In this document: one piece after another, positions 54,995 through 63,964 of the stretch
How the letters are laid out: every line of letters begins with the position of its first letter
Position numbering within the stretch: the stretch's first letter is position 1
From: UBA7434 sp042090785
Lineage (GTDB): Bacteria; Pseudomonadota; Gammaproteobacteria; Pseudomonadales; UBA7434
Length of the DNA: 64,000 bases
Assembly: GCA_042090785.1 (NCBI GenBank)
Contig: JBELIP010000002.1
Span: 62,001 to 126,000 of the forward strand
Direction of reading: 5' to 3'
The notes under the pieces: model-generated
What the model was told of the DNA's origin: nothing
Database searches by the model: none
The model's input: the letters and a program-made list of their open reading frames with translations, nothing else
Program-made: the position numbers and the translations under genes

Positions 54995-56389
54995 CTATTG
55001 AAATACACGCACATAATCAACAACCATTGTCTGTGGTAGATTACTGTCATCGACTAGGCCGCCCAAAGTACCACCCACAGCAATATTAAATAAGAAGAAG
55101 AAGTCCTCTCTAAATTCACTCATAAATGAAGGTGTCGTATACAATACATAAAATGGAGAGGTAGCGTCATCTAAATACCACTCGATGCTAGTAGCATCCC
55201 AAATAATGCTATATACATGGAATTCATCAGCCAACTCACCGGATGATAAACTCGTACTACCGCCACTATATTGATGACCTGGAACATTCCAGGTTTCGTT
55301 ATACCAATGCGCCGTACCTAGTGTTGTCGCATTTTGGCCGCCAATCATTTCCATAATGTCGATTTCGCCACTTCTCGGCCAACTCACGCTAGAAATACTT
55401 TCTCCCAACATCCATAACGCAGGCCATAATCCATTGCCTCTAGGAATCTTTGCTCGTATATCAATACGGCCGTACTTGAAAAACTGCTTGCCCTGCGTTT
55501 TGATACGCGAAGAAGTGTAACGCCCTGCATCGACCGGTGCATCATTAGCCTCTTTTTTGGCTTCTATCGTAAGGTGCCCATTAGCTACTGTGGTATTTCT
55601 AGAGCGATAATATTGCAGCTCGCTATTTCCCCAACCACAAAGGAAAGGACAACCATTACCAATCTCATGCGTCCAGTTATCAGCATTTAATTCCGTACCT
55701 ATAAACTCATCACTCCAAACTAGCGAATAGCCTGGATAAGAAGTTGGTGATTCATAGCCGCCGATAAAGGAAACATCACAACCATCACTGTCAACCGCTA
55801 TATCTGGCAATGTATCAAGGCATTGATCAACACTGTCGTCGACACCATCGCTATCGCTATCTGAAGTAATGGTTATCGTGCCATATACTTCCATTTCATA
55901 AATAGAATAACCGTAAACATTAGCTGCTGGACGGCTTAAACCATTCATCCGTACGTACTGGTATGTACCTGTTATAGCCGTAGTATCCGTGCGAGGTTCG
56001 AAAGTACCGCCAGAAAAACTCGATAAAACCGTCCAGTTAATATTGTCATTGGAACCTTCAATATTATAAGTGGCGGCGTTAGCCGCTTCCCAATGAATAA
56101 TCACCTCGTTTAAACTAAAAGGCGAACCTAAATTAAGCGTTAACGTGGTTGGATCCTGATTAAAAGCCGACTCCCATCGCGTGGCTAGATTACCATCTAC
56201 CGCCGCACTAGCAGTACCCGCAGAGCCTGAAGAACTTGCTGTCGCTGTAGCTGGTATTTTCTTAATAAAACTATCGATATTAGTGATAGATTCTACTAAC
56301 TGTATACGCACGGGCGAGCCCGAAAAAACAGTAGCCGGTATCATTAAAATAATGCTAAGTAAAAGTGTTCTAATTGATAGCATATTCAT
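54995..56389 (-). CDS. Secreted GH16 beta-1,3-glucanase with discoidin and TSP3-like modules
   Basis: The 464 residues comprise a signal peptide (1-23), an F5/8 type C discoidin-like module (about 42-175, TASAAVDGNLATRWES), a short Asp-rich TSP3-like linker (about 177-207, DSDSDGVDDSVDQC), then the GH16 catalytic domain (about 215-464). The catalytic box is SGEIDIMEMIGG (E-I-D-I-M-E), with WPALWMLGE upstream, as in laminarinases. It would cut beta-1,3-glucans such as laminarin outside the cell. It has no C-terminal anchor of its own. It starts 2 bp after the TSP3-repeat gene, so the two are co-translated. Confidence 0.93.
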   Translation of the reverse strand: MNMLSIRTLLLSIILMIPATVFSGSPVRIQLVESITNIDSFIKKIPATATASSSGSAGTASAAVDGNLATRWESAFNQDPTTLTLNLGSPFSLNEVIIHWEAANAATYNIEGSNDNINWTVLSSFSGGTFEPRTDTTAITGTYQYVRMNGLSRPAANVYGYSIYEMEVYGTITITSDSDSDGVDDSVDQCLDTLPDIAVDSDGCDVSFIGGYESPTSYPGYSLVWSDEFIGTELNADNWTHEIGNGCPFLCGWGNSELQYYRSRNTTVANGHLTIEAKKEANDAPVDAGRYTSSRIKTQGKQFFKYGRIDIRAKIPRGNGLWPALWMLGESISSVSWPRSGEIDIMEMIGGQNATTLGTAHWYNETWNVPGHQYSGGSTSLSSGELADEFHVYSIIWDATSIEWYLDDATSPFYVLYTTPSFMSEFREDFFFLFNIAVGGTLGGLVDDSNLPQTMVVDYVRVFQ

Positions 56390-56391
56390 GA

Positions 56392-57519
56392 TTATTTATT
56401 CGCACGCTTACGGGTTAATGGCAAACCAACAACGGCTAACAACATGGCTAGTAAACCAAATGCGAAAGCAGGCACCGTAGGCACAGCCTCTTCAGTTAAG
56501 GGGCCATTAGGTGTTGCATCACAAGCATCACCTGTTCCATCTTCATCAGTGTCTAACTGATCGGTATTCGCAACAGATGGGCAATTATCAGCAAGGTCAT
56601 CAATCGTGTCTGAATCTACATCACCATTTGGCGTGCTGTCACACACATCACCCGTGCCATCACTATCGGTATCGGTTTGGTTGACGTTTGCATCCGTCGG
56701 GCAATTGTCAGAAAGATTATCAATACCATCCGCATCCGTATCACCATTCGGCGTAGTGTCACAGGCATCACCTGTGCCGTCATTATCGGTATCCGTTTGG
56801 TTAGCATTTGCATCGACTGGACAGTTATCAGCAAGATTATCAATGCCATCTGCATCGGTATCACCATTCGGCGTACTGTCACAAGCATCACCTGCGCCGT
56901 CATTATCGGTATCGGTTTGGTTAGCATTTGCATTATTTGGACAGTTATCAGCAGAATCAGTAATACCATCTGAATCAGCATCATTAGGTGAGCTTGGTGT
57001 TGAACTGGCTACCTGTGGGTCACTACCAAAAGCAATTTCGAGTGCATCTGTTACACCGTCACCATCAGTGTCTACACCATTTGGATCAGGAGCAGGGACA
57101 GTGCTACCCACTTGTCCTTGGGCCGCAGCTGCGCTGGCTACCAATTCTAACGGCAAGGTAATATCTAAACTAATGGATGCACCCGCTGCTAAACCATTTA
57201 CTGTTAGCTCAATATCTCCGGTAGAGCCGACCAAGCCAAGCGTTGTATCAAAATCAATAACGGCTAAATCACTTCCGCCACCAAGAACCGACTCGGGGAT
57301 AATGCTTGGAGTCACTGAAGAGACAAAGCTAGGCAGTGAGTTGCTATTAGTAATCGTTATAGAGTGGAAAACCGCATTTGGGTTGTCATTCACTAGCAAC
57401 ACGTAAATAGTGTTATCTTGAGTGAAAGACTCAACATCGTAGGCTAAAACTGGATTTGCAATCACCATATAAAAAGGCACTAGGCAGCCAATTAATGTTG
57501 TTAGATTAATTCTCTTCAT
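56392..57519 (-). CDS. TSP3-repeat surface protein with an exosortase-like C-terminal sorting tail
   Basis: The 375 residues comprise a signal peptide ending VLA-YD (about 25), a beta-rich domain (about 27-135), then a calcium-binding type 3 thrombospondin region with four near-identical 40-residue units (DNCP...NQTDTDNDGTGDACD...TPNGDTDADGI). The last 30 residues read VPTVPAFAFG, a hydrophobic span (LLAMLLAVVGL) and RKR. This is the layout of exosortase tails, close in form to the IPTL type. It is the first gene of the operon with the GH16 enzyme and is the likely substrate of the exosortase at 47984-48517. Confidence 0.88.
   Translation of the reverse strand: MKRINLTTLIGCLVPFYMVIANPVLAYDVESFTQDNTIYVLLVNDNPNAVFHSITITNSNSLPSFVSSVTPSIIPESVLGGGSDLAVIDFDTTLGLVGSTGDIELTVNGLAAGASISLDITLPLELVASAAAAQGQVGSTVPAPDPNGVDTDGDGVTDALEIAFGSDPQVASSTPSSPNDADSDGITDSADNCPNNANANQTDTDNDGAGDACDSTPNGDTDADGIDNLADNCPVDANANQTDTDNDGTGDACDTTPNGDTDADGIDNLSDNCPTDANVNQTDTDSDGTGDVCDSTPNGDVDSDTIDDLADNCPSVANTDQLDTDEDGTGDACDATPNGPLTEEAVPTVPAFAFGLLAMLLAVVGLPLTRKRANK
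56540..57000. repeat. Four 120-bp tandem repeats encoding TSP3 units
   Basis: Equivalent positions recur at about 56579, 56699, 56819 and 56939, a period of 120 bp (40 codons). The similarity at DNA level is high, so copy-number change by recombination is plausible. Confidence 0.9.
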
Positions 57520-57977
57520 ACTATGAATTCCGCATTTATAATCATTTAGCTAAAGCAGTTATTATTGATTTTCTGGTTAAGGCAAAGACGTTGAAATTTA
57601 TAATGTTATACGACTATTATTCAAATAGAGATCTGACTATTTAATAGCCTACCACAGATTGAATTAATTGCTGATTTAAAGCGATAAGTTGGCGTTTTTT
57701 TAAGTTTAAAGTTATTAATAAAAACGCTTACGAATTTAGATGATAGCAATAGCTTAGAAATACACCAAACAAAATAATTATTTAGTGTAAAAAAACAAAA
57801 AAATGTAATAAATACAATAACTTAAAAAACCACACAACCAAAACGGCTTAAATTCATAATTGTTAAACGGCTCTAACGTAAACATGCAAAAAATCTTTAA
57901 AAAAAAACAATTAAATCAATAGCTTATAAAAAATATAAAATCAATCACTCAAACAGGCAGGCATTTCACTGAAAAAT
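57520..57977. promoter_or_regulatory. AT-rich spacer upstream of the TSP3-GH16 operon
   Basis: This 458-bp, very AT-rich spacer should hold the promoter of the TSP3-GH16 operon and the 3' end region of clpB. I found no convincing operator, terminator or small gene in it. Confidence 0.5.
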
Positions 57978-60230
57978 CTAATGCAGTGACTGCTTTTTAA
58001 AACTCAACTGGCTGGCATAATCCTTTGTACTTGTCGCTGTCCCTCCATCATCAGCCACTGCTACGATAATAGTATCGCCAGCAACAAAATCACCTGCTAA
58101 CAAATGCTGTGCTAACGGATTCTCTATGCGTTGCTGAATAATCCGTTTTAACGGTCTTGCACCGTAAACAGGGTCAAAGCCTGCCTCTACAATCATTGCT
58201 AGAGCCTGGTCATCTAATTGCAACGACAGTTCGCGCTCGGCCAAGCGCGCACGCAATTGGTGCAACTGAATTGTCGCAATACCCCTAATATGTTCCCGAC
58301 CTAGCGGATGGAAAACTACCGTTTCATCAATGCGATTAATAAACTCCGGTCGAAAATGCCCTGCCACCACCTCCATAACCGCTGACTTCATTGCCGTATA
58401 ACGACTCTCGGTTAATACCGAATCATCATCCGGCGAATGACTTTCGCTCTCTAAACCAAAATCAACAGCATCATAAGATTTATCACTGGCAATATGCTGT
58501 ATGACATCCGAGCCTAAGTTAGAGGTCATAACAATAACGGTATTTTTAAAGTCGACGGTTCGTCCCTGACTATCCGTTAAACGACCATCTTCTAGCACCT
58601 GCAATAAAATATTAAAAACGTCGGGATGCGCTTTTTCAATTTCATCGAGTAACAATAAAGAATAAGGACGGCGGCGAATAGCTTCGGTTAAGTAGCCGCC
58701 TTCATCATAGCCAACATAACCTGGAGGAGCGCCGATTAATCGCGATACCGAATGCTTTTCCATAAACTCTGACATATCTAAACGCACTAATGCCGATTCA
58801 CTATCAAATAAAAAATTAGCCAGCGACTTACATAATTCAGTTTTACCCACACCGGTTGGCCCAAGAAACAAAAAAGAACCATTAGGTCTATTAGGATCAG
58901 ACAATCCTGCACGCGAACGTCTTACCGCATCCGATACTGACTTAACTGCTTCATGCTGTCCTATTACGCGAGTATGTAATTCGCTTTCCATTCGTAATAA
59001 TTTATCTTTTTCGCCTTCAATCATTTTACTCACTGGAATACCGGTCCAGCGTGAAACGACTTCAGCCACTTCCTCTTCTGTTACACGATTACGCAATAGC
59101 TGCATAACCGGTGTGTCGATTGTTGCAATATCGGCGAGTTGTTTTTCTAAGGCGGGAATTTTTCCATACTGTAACTCTGACATACGACTTAAGTCACCGC
59201 CTCTCGAAGCGGCCTCTAAGGCTATACGTGCTTGTTCTAATTCAGACTTAATTTGCTGATCGCCCTGCACTGTCGCTTTTTCTGCGCGCCATACTTCGTC
59301 TAAATCAGCAAATTCTTTTTCTACTTGATTAATATCATCAGTTAATATTTTTAATTGTTTTTTCGCTGCCTCGTCTTTATCTTTTTTAACGGCCTCACGT
59401 TGTATTTTTAATTGAATTAAACGGCGCTCTAACTTATCCATTAGCTCCGGCTTAGAATCAATTTCCATCCTAATGCGACTGGCCGCCTCATCAATTAAAT
59501 CAATAGCCTTATCAGGTAATTGTCTATCAGTAATATAACGCTGCGATAATTTAGCCGCAGCAATAATAGCGGCATCAGTAATATCAACGCCATGATGGAC
59601 TTCATAGCGCTCTTTCAAACCACGCAAAATAGCAATGGTGTCCTCATCTGATGGCTCGTCGACTAATACTTTTTGAAAACGACGCTCTAGCGCCGCATCT
59701 TTTTCTACAAACTGTCGGTATTCATTTAAAGTGGTTGCACCCACACAATGCAACTCACCCCGCGCTAACGCTGGCTTTAACATGTTACCTGCATCCATTG
59801 CACCTTCAGCTTTACCTGCACCAACCATGGTGTGCAGTTCGTCGACAAATAAAATAACGCGTCCTTCGTGCTGCGATAACTCTTTCAGCACTGCTTTTAA
59901 ACGCTCTTCAAAATCACCACGAAATTTTGCGCCGGCGAGTAACGCCCCTAAATCTAATGACAACAAACGCTTATTTTTAATGCCTTCAGGCACTTCGCCA
60001 TTCACAATTCTTTGTGCCAAGCCTTCGACAATAGCGGTTTTTCCCACACCGGGCTCGCCAATTAAAACTGGATTATTTTTAGTGCGACGCTGCAATACCT
60101 GAATGGTACGACGAATTTCATCATCACGACCAATAACGGGGTCTAATTTACCTTGCTCTGCCATTGCGGTTAAATCAATAGTGTACTTATCTAAAGATTG
60201 TCGACTATTTTCTGCATCGGCTGATGTCAC
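57978..60230 (-). CDS. clpB: ClpB disaggregase, short isoform from internal GTG (codon 149)
   Basis: This Hsp100 AAA+ chaperone rescues aggregated proteins with DnaK. From the GTG at 60230 the frame gives 750 residues: NBD1 (GEPGVGKTAIVEGLA), the coiled-coil M domain, and NBD2 (GPTGVGKTELCKSLA; ARPLKRIIQQRIENPLA). The GTG is preceded by GGAGGAG at about 5-7 nt and is codon 149 of the full frame, the same codon number as the E. coli ClpB-80 start. The frame upstream continues to 60674 but is cut by TGA at 60465-60467, so full-length ClpB would need readthrough. All ATPase motifs are intact. Confidence 0.9.
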   Translation of the reverse strand: MTSADAENSRQSLDKYTIDLTAMAEQGKLDPVIGRDDEIRRTIQVLQRRTKNNPVLIGEPGVGKTAIVEGLAQRIVNGEVPEGIKNKRLLSLDLGALLAGAKFRGDFEERLKAVLKELSQHEGRVILFVDELHTMVGAGKAEGAMDAGNMLKPALARGELHCVGATTLNEYRQFVEKDAALERRFQKVLVDEPSDEDTIAILRGLKERYEVHHGVDITDAAIIAAAKLSQRYITDRQLPDKAIDLIDEAASRIRMEIDSKPELMDKLERRLIQLKIQREAVKKDKDEAAKKQLKILTDDINQVEKEFADLDEVWRAEKATVQGDQQIKSELEQARIALEAASRGGDLSRMSELQYGKIPALEKQLADIATIDTPVMQLLRNRVTEEEVAEVVSRWTGIPVSKMIEGEKDKLLRMESELHTRVIGQHEAVKSVSDAVRRSRAGLSDPNRPNGSFLFLGPTGVGKTELCKSLANFLFDSESALVRLDMSEFMEKHSVSRLIGAPPGYVGYDEGGYLTEAIRRRPYSLLLLDEIEKAHPDVFNILLQVLEDGRLTDSQGRTVDFKNTVIVMTSNLGSDVIQHIASDKSYDAVDFGLESESHSPDDDSVLTESRYTAMKSAVMEVVAGHFRPEFINRIDETVVFHPLGREHIRGIATIQLHQLRARLAERELSLQLDDQALAMIVEAGFDPVYGARPLKRIIQQRIENPLAQHLLAGDFVAGDTIIVAVADDGGTATSTKDYASQLSFKKQSLH

Positions 60231-60464
60231 GGCCTCTCCTCCACGGATAGCATTGATCGCTTGTTCAACTTGCGCATTGTCAAAACCTGCTTTTTGAAAC
60301 AACGATAATAATTTCGAACTGGGTTGTAAGGCCGCCGACAAAACCGCCTCACTAGAAATAAATTGGTCACCTTTATCTTGCGCATATTTATCAGCAAGAT
60401 TAAGTAGCTTAGCTAACGCAGGAGAACCTGATATTTCACCTGTCGCTTTCTGAAGCGTTGGTAA

Positions 60465-60674
60465 TCATGCTATCGATCGTTCCAACTCACTCACTAATAA
60501 CGATAAATCACCACCCGACTGTTTTAATATTGGCCCAATAGCACTGTCGGCCGAATTCACCATAGCCAACATAAGGTGCTCTGGCTCAATGGCGGAATGA
60601 TTCTTACCAACAGCTATAGATTGGCCATCAGCTAGCGCACTTTGTAAAGCTTGAGTAAAACGATCAAATCGCAT
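60465..60674 (-). pseudogene. clpB: 5' portion of clpB (N-domain), ended by in-frame TGA at codon 70
   Basis: From the ATG at 60674 the product MRFDRFTQALQSALADGQ... matches the ClpB N-domain, then stops at TGA (codon 70). The codons after the TGA continue in the same frame with expected ClpB sequence (LPTLQKATGEISG, later DKGDQFISSEAVL). There is therefore no frameshift. At this position other ClpBs have Arg (N-R-L-P), so a CGA-to-TGA change is the simplest cause. A sequencing error cannot be excluded from one sequence. Confidence 0.85.
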
Positions 60675-60741
60675 AACAGTTGCCTCGATATCTTTGTATA
60701 TAAACTATTTTTGCCCGCATATTTTCTGCTTACAAAATAAA

Positions 60742-60768
60742 GATAGGGGCAATAGTTATTATTTCAAG
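60742..60768 (-). promoter_or_regulatory. Sigma-32 type heat-shock promoter of clpB
   Basis: On the minus strand CTTGAAA (60768-60762) is followed after 12 nt by CCCCTATC (60749-60742), close to the RpoH consensus CTTGAAA / CCCCATNT. It lies about 70 bp upstream of the clpB ATG. Confidence 0.7.
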
Positions 60769-60959
60769 GCTATTGAATTATTTGAAACAATAGAAGCGTT
60801 GCAAAAACAGGGTTCGTAGAAGTAAGAAGCGGCTAGCAGAGATTAAGTGAGGTTAAAGTATTGCCATGCTAAAGACGCCTATTAAGACGCTTGAAAGAAA
60901 AAGCGCTTAAAAGATGCCCTCAAAACTCAGTATTTAAGGGCAAAAACATCATGTTTTAC

Positions 60960-61862
60960 TTATTTTTTAGCATTTCTAATATCAAAAATAGGTGCCCGCG
61001 GTGCATCAAGTAAACCGAATGAACCACGGTTTAACCATGAGCGCTTATTAAGATCAAAGTCAGCGGCATAAAGAAAATCACCCTTAGCATCCAAAGACGG
61101 ATGGTTAGGGAAATTCGCTGTTAATACCGCTAAATTATCATCCGCTAAATCCGTTAAACCTATACGGTGATAACAAAAAACTAACAATGCAAAAGCATCA
61201 CTCATAGCTTCGGTTTTTTGATATTGCTCTACAACCGCTTTAGCGCGATTAATGGCTGCAGTATAAGCGCCACGCTTAACATAGTAATTAGCCACCACCA
61301 TTTCATGACGCGCTAATACATTCTTAATATTGACCATACGCACGCGCGCATCGGCAGCATAGACACTGTCGGGATAGCGACGTAAAAACTCTTGGAACTC
61401 GCGAAATGATCGGCGCGCTGAAGCAACATCTCTAGCGGCGTGATCGGCCTGATAAAAACGTGAGAGTAGACCCGGTGTAAGACTATAGTTGGCAAGACCT
61501 TTCATGTACCAAGCGTAATCGGCATCAGGGTGCCTTGGGTGTAAACGTAAGAATCGGTCAGCAGCGGCAATGGCAGCGTCTTCATCATTATTACGGTAAT
61601 AAGCGTAAATAATCTCTAACTGCGACTGGTCAGCATAAACACCAAAAGGAAAGCGTGACTCGAGCAATTGCAAATTTTTAACAGCAAGATCAAACTTTTC
61701 ATCATCAAAGTATTCTTGTACGCGTTCGTACATTTGCTGCTCAGAGAGTAACCGCGATTTTTCGCGCTCTTCATCTTTTTTCTCTTTATCGCCAAAAATC
61801 GAACAACCCGCCATTAGGACAATTAACGTAGCAAATACGCCATAAGTGGTAAGTTTGTTCAT
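60960..61862 (-). CDS. bamD: Outer membrane assembly lipoprotein BamD
   Basis: This essential BAM-complex member is anchored to the inner leaflet of the outer membrane. The signal ends with lipobox L16-M-A-G-C20. Five TPR units follow (ESRFPFGVYADQSQLEIIYAYY, DADYAWYMKGLANY, YPDSVYAADARVRM and so on). The 300 residues are longer than E. coli BamD (245), with a C-terminal tail. It is divergent from rluD, as in other gammaproteobacteria. Confidence 0.95.
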   Translation of the reverse strand: MNKLTTYGVFATLIVLMAGCSIFGDKEKKDEEREKSRLLSEQQMYERVQEYFDDEKFDLAVKNLQLLESRFPFGVYADQSQLEIIYAYYRNNDEDAAIAAADRFLRLHPRHPDADYAWYMKGLANYSLTPGLLSRFYQADHAARDVASARRSFREFQEFLRRYPDSVYAADARVRMVNIKNVLARHEMVVANYYVKRGAYTAAINRAKAVVEQYQKTEAMSDAFALLVFCYHRIGLTDLADDNLAVLTANFPNHPSLDAKGDFLYAADFDLNKRSWLNRGSFGLLDAPRAPIFDIRNAKK

Positions 61863-62057
61863 TCGTATCTAATGCCTCTTGCATGGACTATTGCGCCAAA
61901 TATTAGCGCTTGTGTTAATGTCGGTTCAATTAGGAACGCTTCTGATGGATGATGTTATACCACTCGCCCAGACTACGATACAATTGCGCCCTAGTGAGGC
62001 TAATTATCACATAACTCGGCCTTTATCGCGCACTTGCCTAACTGAAATTATCACTCT

Positions 62058-63170
62058 ATGAGCAATACGACAGCAAATTCAGAGCAAAATCCACAAGATA
62101 AGACGCTTGAAGCCACTGCGGACTTAATAAAAGAGCCTTTACTTGACGATAATGAGCCTTCTGACGACGTTTCTGACAGTAGCAGCTCTGACAACATCAT
62201 ACATCGCAGTGCCACCGTTACAGAAGAACTGTCAGGCAAACGTTGTGACCAAATTGCTGCAAAACTGTTCCCTGAATTTTCGCGAGGCAAATTACAAAGC
62301 TGGATTGTCTCAGGCGAACTCACTGCCGATAAGCAACAATGTAAACCACGACAAAAACTCTTTATTGGCAGCCAACTCGACTTAACCGCCGAGTTCACGC
62401 CGGTATCCGACTGGGCACCGGAAAGCCGTCCCATTAATATTGTCTTTGAGGACGACCACTTACTCGTGATTAATAAGCCCGATAACTGTGTTGTTCACCC
62501 AGCGCCAGGTCTATTATCTGGCACACTCGTCAACAGTGTACTGGCACACTGCCCAAATAATTCGGCGCTGCCGCGTGGCGGCATAGTTCATCGTTTAGAC
62601 AAGGACACAACTGGCTTAATGGTAGTGGCTAAAAGCCTTGAAGCCCATAGCAGTCTCGTTAGGCAGCTGCAACAGCGTACCGTCAGCCGCGTTTACCGTG
62701 CAATCGTAAAAGGAAACTTTATTTCTGGCGGCACCGTCGACGCTCCTATTGGCCGGCATCCAAGTGCCAGAACAAAAATGGCGGTAGCCAAAGCATCTGA
62801 CACTCACGGTGCAAAAGTGGCCGTCACGCATTACCGCATTGCCGAGCGCTTTGCTCACCACACCGACTTAACCGTTAAGCTTGAAACTGGCCGCACCCAC
62901 CAAATACGTGTGCATATGGCGCATATTAAGCACCCATTAATTGGCGATAAAACCTATAACTCGCGCTACCAGCAAATTTCTGGCGTCAGTACAGAGCTTG
63001 ATGAAGTATTACGACAATTCCCACGCCAAGCATTGCATGCCTTTCAATTAAGTTTCGAGCATCCAGTAACGCAAGAAATGTGTGAATTTAAATGTGACTT
63101 ACCTAAAGACTATACCGATTTAGTTAACGCTCTGCGTGCCGAAGATAAGCGACCTAAATTCGAAGAATGA
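62058..63170 (+). CDS. rluD: 23S rRNA pseudouridine synthase RluD
   Basis: This enzyme makes pseudouridines 1911, 1915 and 1917 in helix 69. A 45-residue acidic, Ser-rich N-terminal extension precedes the S4 domain (about 55-110). The catalytic aspartate is D181 in GGIVHRLDKDTTGLMVVAK, and the C-terminal box KLETGRTHQIRVHMAHIKHPLIGD is intact (cited as the family motif). It overlaps pgeF by 4 bp. Confidence 0.95.
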   Translation: MSNTTANSEQNPQDKTLEATADLIKEPLLDDNEPSDDVSDSSSSDNIIHRSATVTEELSGKRCDQIAAKLFPEFSRGKLQSWIVSGELTADKQQCKPRQKLFIGSQLDLTAEFTPVSDWAPESRPINIVFEDDHLLVINKPDNCVVHPAPGLLSGTLVNSVLAHCPNNSALPRGGIVHRLDKDTTGLMVVAKSLEAHSSLVRQLQQRTVSRVYRAIVKGNFISGGTVDAPIGRHPSARTKMAVAKASDTHGAKVAVTHYRIAERFAHHTDLTVKLETGRTHQIRVHMAHIKHPLIGDKTYNSRYQQISGVSTELDEVLRQFPRQALHAFQLSFEHPVTQEMCEFKCDLPKDYTDLVNALRAEDKRPKFEE

Positions 63171-63964
63171 CAATACCCCCCGCTAATATTATTAAACCCA
63201 TTTGGCCAGCTCCGCCACAAGTAATGGCTGGCGTCAGCACCCGTCTTGGTGGTTACAGCCAAGCCCCTTTTGACCAATTAAATTTAGCGCAACATGTCAG
63301 TGATAACAGCAACCATGTTGCTAATAACCGTAAGCATTTAGCAGAATGTGTAAACACCACCGAGCAACAATGGCAATGGTTAGAACAAACGCATAGTACA
63401 GATATTGTTATCCTAGACAATGTGCAGCCACAGCCATTGGCTGCAGACGCTGCGCTAACCAGCAAAGCTAATATTGTCTGTGCGGTGTTAACTGCCGATT
63501 GCCTACCGATTTTATTATGTGATGCACAAGGGACACGCGTTGCCGCTATTCATGCTGGCTGGCGCGGCTTAGCTAATGGCATCATTAGTAATAGTATTAA
63601 CGCTTTTTGCAATAGTTCGCCCGCAATAAAAAGCCAACAGATTTATGCTTGGCTTGGGCCTGCTATTGGCCCTAATCATTTTGAAGTTGGACCCGATGTA
63701 AAAGAAGCGTTTATACATGCAAACACTGCACCTTCAGAATTATATGAACAGGCATTTATAAAAAAACCACACAATAAATATTGGGCCGATATCTATCAGT
63801 TAGCAACTATTGCGCTAAATGCCTGCGGGGTACATCATATTTACGGTGGTGGTTTTTGTACGGTTGAGGCATCAGACCGCTTTTACTCTTATCGCCGCGA
63901 AGCCAAAACGGGGCGTATGGCGAGTTATATTTACCTTGATATGATTCAAAACAGTGCAAGCTGA
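63167..63964 (+). CDS. pgeF: Purine nucleoside phosphorylase PgeF (YfiH/laccase-domain)
   Basis: The 265-residue YfiH-family protein (DUF152) has the active-site residues in VLTADCLPILLCD and AAIHAGWRGLANGI, and the C-terminal YSYRREAKTGRMAS. Family members act as purine nucleoside phosphorylases or edit peptidoglycan precursors. It overlaps the rluD stop by 4 bp. In relatives clpB follows this gene; here clpB lies on the other side of bamD. Confidence 0.93.
   Translation: MTIPPANIIKPIWPAPPQVMAGVSTRLGGYSQAPFDQLNLAQHVSDNSNHVANNRKHLAECVNTTEQQWQWLEQTHSTDIVILDNVQPQPLAADAALTSKANIVCAVLTADCLPILLCDAQGTRVAAIHAGWRGLANGIISNSINAFCNSSPAIKSQQIYAWLGPAIGPNHFEVGPDVKEAFIHANTAPSELYEQAFIKKPHNKYWADIYQLATIALNACGVHHIYGGGFCTVEASDRFYSYRREAKTGRMASYIYLDMIQNSAS

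Noticed and set aside
56606..57406. Long plus-strand open frame of 266 codons
   Set aside because: Antisense of the Asp/Gly-rich TSP3 repeats; repeat codon bias keeps the opposite strand open. The minus-strand frame has signal peptide, calcium motifs and a sorting tail.
60465..60467. Frameshift as the cause of the clpB break
   Set aside because: Reading frame before and after the TGA is the same and both sides match ClpB, so it is a nonsense codon, not an indel.
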